This document shows positions 4,918 to 7,023 of a DNA stretch of 7,023 nucleotides, in pieces. Numbering within the stretch: position 1 is the first letter of the stretch; each line of letters begins with the position of its first letter. Source of the DNA: Gammaproteobacteria bacterium (GTDB lineage: Bacteria; Pseudomonadota; Gammaproteobacteria; Acidiferrobacterales; Acidiferrobacteraceae); the NCBI GenBank assembly GCA_028064935.1, contig JAPTWT010000203.1:1-7023 (forward strand), given 5' to 3'. The translations under genes were made by a program, and so were the position numbers. The notes below the pieces were generated by a model, which worked only from the letters and a program-made list of their open reading frames with translations, made no database searches and was not told where the DNA came from.

Positions 4918-7023
4918 GCCGTCACCTCGCCTAGCAGGCGCACGATGTCGGCCTCCAGCGCCTTGATTTCGGCTTCGATCACGGAAAGCTCGCGCGGCGG
5001 CTCGTAGCGGTAGAAGTGGCGGTTGAGGGGGATTTCGTAGCCGATCTTGGTCTTGCTGTGGTCGATCCAGGCATCGGGCACGTGCGGCAGCACCTCGCGT
5101 TCGAAGTAAGCCTGGATACTTTCCTTCAGCGGCACATTCTCTGTGTCGCGCAGTTCGGCATCGGGCTCGGCCTCGCCATCGCGGTTGCGGCAGATTTCGG
5201 CGGTTTCGTCGTGCTCACTCAGGGCGCTGACCACGGCCTTGAGTTCCGGGGCGGACAGGCGCACGTTCAGTTCGCGATCTACGGGTTTAAGGCTGTCCAG
5301 AAACACCTTACGGTCGTTGATCTGCTCGGGGTGGCGTTTGGCAAACTCAGTCAGCAGCTCGCGAATCTGCTGCTGGCGTTCCTCACCGGCGGCAATGTCG
5401 AGCAGGCGCGCGGCCTCGTCCTTCTTAGCGCTGGTGGCCAGGTTTTTGAAGGCGGTTTCGTCTTCCAGGCGGGCCATGCGTTCCGATGTGGCGTGGAAAT
5501 TCAGGCGCAGCGGGCGCTCGACGGTGATTTTGTGGTAGCCGAAATCCTCGTTGTCGAACAATTTGCTGACGACCAGTTCTTTCCACGTTTGCCATTCGGG
5601 CGCAGGCTCACCTGGCGCAGCGCTGGTCAAAGTCACCACCTTCCCGCCCTTATCGAACAGCACCCAGCGGGTGGTGCCGTCCACGAACTGGCCGTGCAGT
5701 CCGGTGATATCGCCGATGTAGTCCGGGTCCTTGGGCTTGTCGCTGGGGTCGCCAATGCGGCGGCGCTTGTTGCCGAGGCTTTTTTCCATCGGCACCCAGT
5801 GGTTGCGGGCGTCGATGAGTTGCACCTTGCCCTTGCGATGCGGCTCTTTGCGGTTGGACAGCACCCAGATGTAAGTGCTGATGCCGGTGTTGTAGAAAAG
5901 CTGCTCGGGCAAGGCGACGATAGCTTCCAGCCAGTCGTTCTCGATGATCCAGCGGCGGATTTCCGATTCACCGCTGCCGGCATCACCAGTGAACAAGGGG
6001 GAGCCATTGAACACGATGCCGATGCGGCTGCCGCCCTCGGAAGCCGAGCGCATCTTGTCGATCATGTGCTGCAGGAACAGCAAGGCCCCGTCGTTGATGC
6101 GCGGTGTGCCTGCACCAAAACGGCCCTGGTAGCCAAGGGTGTCGCGCTCGTGCTCGATGGTGCGTTGTTGCTGCTTCCACTCCACGCCGAAGGGCGGATT
6201 GGCGAGCATGTAGTCGAAGCGGCGCTTCTGGCCCTGTTCGTCGCGGGCGTGGGCGTCCTTGGTGAAGGTGTCACCCAAGGCGATGTTGTCAGCGTCTTCG
6301 CCCTTGATGAGCATGTCGGAGCGGCAGACGGCCCAGGCTTCATCGTTCCAGTCCTGGCCGTAGAGATGCGGCTTGGCATCGCTGTTGAGATCGCGGATGT
6401 ACTTCTCGGCCACGGATAGCATCCCACCCGTGCCGCAGGCCGGGTCGTAGATGGTCTTGACGACGTGGCTGCGGCGCAGGTCCTGCTCGGGCGACAGCAG
6501 CAGGTTGACCATCAGTTTGATGACTTCGCGCGGCGTGAAGTGCTCGCCGGCCTCCTCATTGGACTGTTCGGCACCGATTCGGATCAGCTCTTCGAACACA
6601 TAGCCCATCTGCATCGCGGCCTGATCCGCTGACAGGCTCGCAAAGCTCAGGTCAAAGGTGGCAAATTTCTGCACCACCTTAAATAGCAGATTCTTCTCGC
6701 TCATGCGTTCAATTTGCTCGCCAAACTTGAATCTCTCGAAAATGGCGCGGATGTTGGGCGAGTAGCCATTGATGTAGCTGTTGAGGTTGGGCGCAAGATT
6801 ACTGGGGTCATCCAGCAACGAATTAACGCCTTTCTCCGAGGGACGCAACTCCAACCGCGACAGGTTATAAAACGGATAACCAGTGACCGACTGCATCACG
6901 CTGCGGATGATGCTCTCTGGCTTACCCTTATACTGATTGAAGGTCGTCAGCGCCTGCGCTTTGGTCGGGCTGAGCAGACAATCAAAACGGCGCAATACGG
7001 TCATTGGTAGGATGACCTTGCGG
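4914..7023 (-). CDS. hsdM: HsdM, type I restriction-modification DNA adenine methyltransferase subunit (5' end outside window)
   Basis: This subunit transfers a methyl group from S-adenosylmethionine to adenine N6 and works as an M2S complex with HsdS; the same complex plus HsdR restricts DNA. The frame stays open to the window edge, with RKVILP preceding the Met at 7004. RKVILPMTVLRR is an internal HsdM signature, so that Met is not the start and an N-terminal piece is missing. Numbered from that Met, EHFTPR is at 154-159, SAM-binding motif I DPACGTGG at 187-194, and catalytic NPPF at 269-272. A long C-terminal extension ends in the tract HFYRYEPPREL and a coiled-coil-like helix. The visible 702 residues exceed the roughly 500 of classical HsdM and fit the long HsdM subfamily. 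The catalytic motifs look intact. The stop overlaps the next ORF as ATGA. Family assignment is very secure; target sequence and regulation are not visible. Confidence 0.97.
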   Translation of the reverse strand, partial: RKVILPMTVLRRFDCLLSPTKAQALTTFNQYKGKPESIIRSVMQSVTGYPFYNLSRLELRPSEKGVNSLLDDPSNLAPNLNSYINGYSPNIRAIFERFKFGEQIERMSEKNLLFKVVQKFATFDLSFASLSADQAAMQMGYVFEELIRIGAEQSNEEAGEHFTPREVIKLMVNLLLSPEQDLRRSHVVKTIYDPACGTGGMLSVAEKYIRDLNSDAKPHLYGQDWNDEAWAVCRSDMLIKGEDADNIALGDTFTKDAHARDEQGQKRRFDYMLANPPFGVEWKQQQRTIEHERDTLGYQGRFGAGTPRINDGALLFLQHMIDKMRSASEGGSRIGIVFNGSPLFTGDAGSGESEIRRWIIENDWLEAIVALPEQLFYNTGISTYIWVLSNRKEPHRKGKVQLIDARNHWVPMEKSLGNKRRRIGDPSDKPKDPDYIGDITGLHGQFVDGTTRWVLFDKGGKVVTLTSAAPGEPAPEWQTWKELVVSKLFDNEDFGYHKITVERPLRLNFHATSERMARLEDETAFKNLATSAKKDEAARLLDIAAGEERQQQIRELLTEFAKRHPEQINDRKVFLDSLKPVDRELNVRLSAPELKAVVSALSEHDETAEICRNRDGEAEPDAELRDTENVPLKESIQAYFEREVLPHVPDAWIDHSKTKIGYEIPLNRHFYRYEPPRELSVIEAEIKALEADIVRLLGEVTA

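Noticed and set aside
5016..6419. Long plus-strand ORF of 467 codons opposite hsdM
   Set aside because: It lies wholly antisense to well-conserved HsdM codons, has no recognisable domain, and is the kind of open frame expected opposite GC-rich genes.
7002..7004. ATG at 7004 as the true start of hsdM
   Set aside because: The frame remains open upstream and encodes RKVILP, part of a conserved internal HsdM segment, so the gene begins outside the window.
1..7023. CRISPR array, tRNA/rRNA genes, insertion sequence or attachment sites
   Set aside because: No regularly spaced repeats, RNA gene hallmarks, transposase motifs or terminal repeats were seen; genes fill nearly the whole window.

Overview
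The window looks like a chromosomal defence locus of a GC-rich proteobacterium. By eye it is about 60% G+C. Shine-Dalgarno sites are GGGAG-like, there are strong sigma70-like boxes, and the protein families match those common in Beta- and Gammaproteobacteria. The genus cannot be read from the sequence. Every supported gene is on the minus strand, so transcription runs from high to low coordinates. The long plus-strand ORFs are antisense shadows.

In transcription order the layout is as follows. (1) hsdM, the type I DNA adenine methyltransferase, enters the window already in progress at 7023 and stops at 4914. (2) A short 83-codon ORF (4917-4666) overlaps hsdM by ATGA and the next gene by ATGA. 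Inside it lie two tandem terminator-like hairpins with a shared loop, a third perfect hairpin and a TATAAT box. (3) One continuous ORF (4669-2414) encodes an Abi_2 (AbiD/AbiF-like) HEPN ribonuclease joined in frame to a complete two-TRD HsdS. A Shine-Dalgarno, ATG and out-of-frame ATGA remain at the seam. (4) An FRG-domain protein (2417-1515) overlaps hsdS by ATGA. (5) A 92-bp gap holds nested inverted repeats laid over a credible promoter. (6) hsdR (1422 to beyond 1) carries the nuclease motif, Walker A and DEAH in its visible N-terminal half.

The core is therefore a complete type I restriction-modification system, with hsdR cut by the window edge. Two accessory genes, a HEPN RNase and an FRG protein, sit between M and R. 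The closest established precedent is the E. coli prr locus, where the anticodon nuclease gene prrC lies among type I hsd genes and is unleashed when a phage disables restriction. By inference, the HEPN part here could be a second-line suicide effector held by, or physically part of, the specificity subunit.

The regulatory structure is also notable. The attenuator-like cluster after hsdM could set how much of the downstream operon is made relative to methylase. The separate dyad-covered promoter before hsdR could delay or tune nuclease expression. These regulatory proposals rest on sequence shape only.
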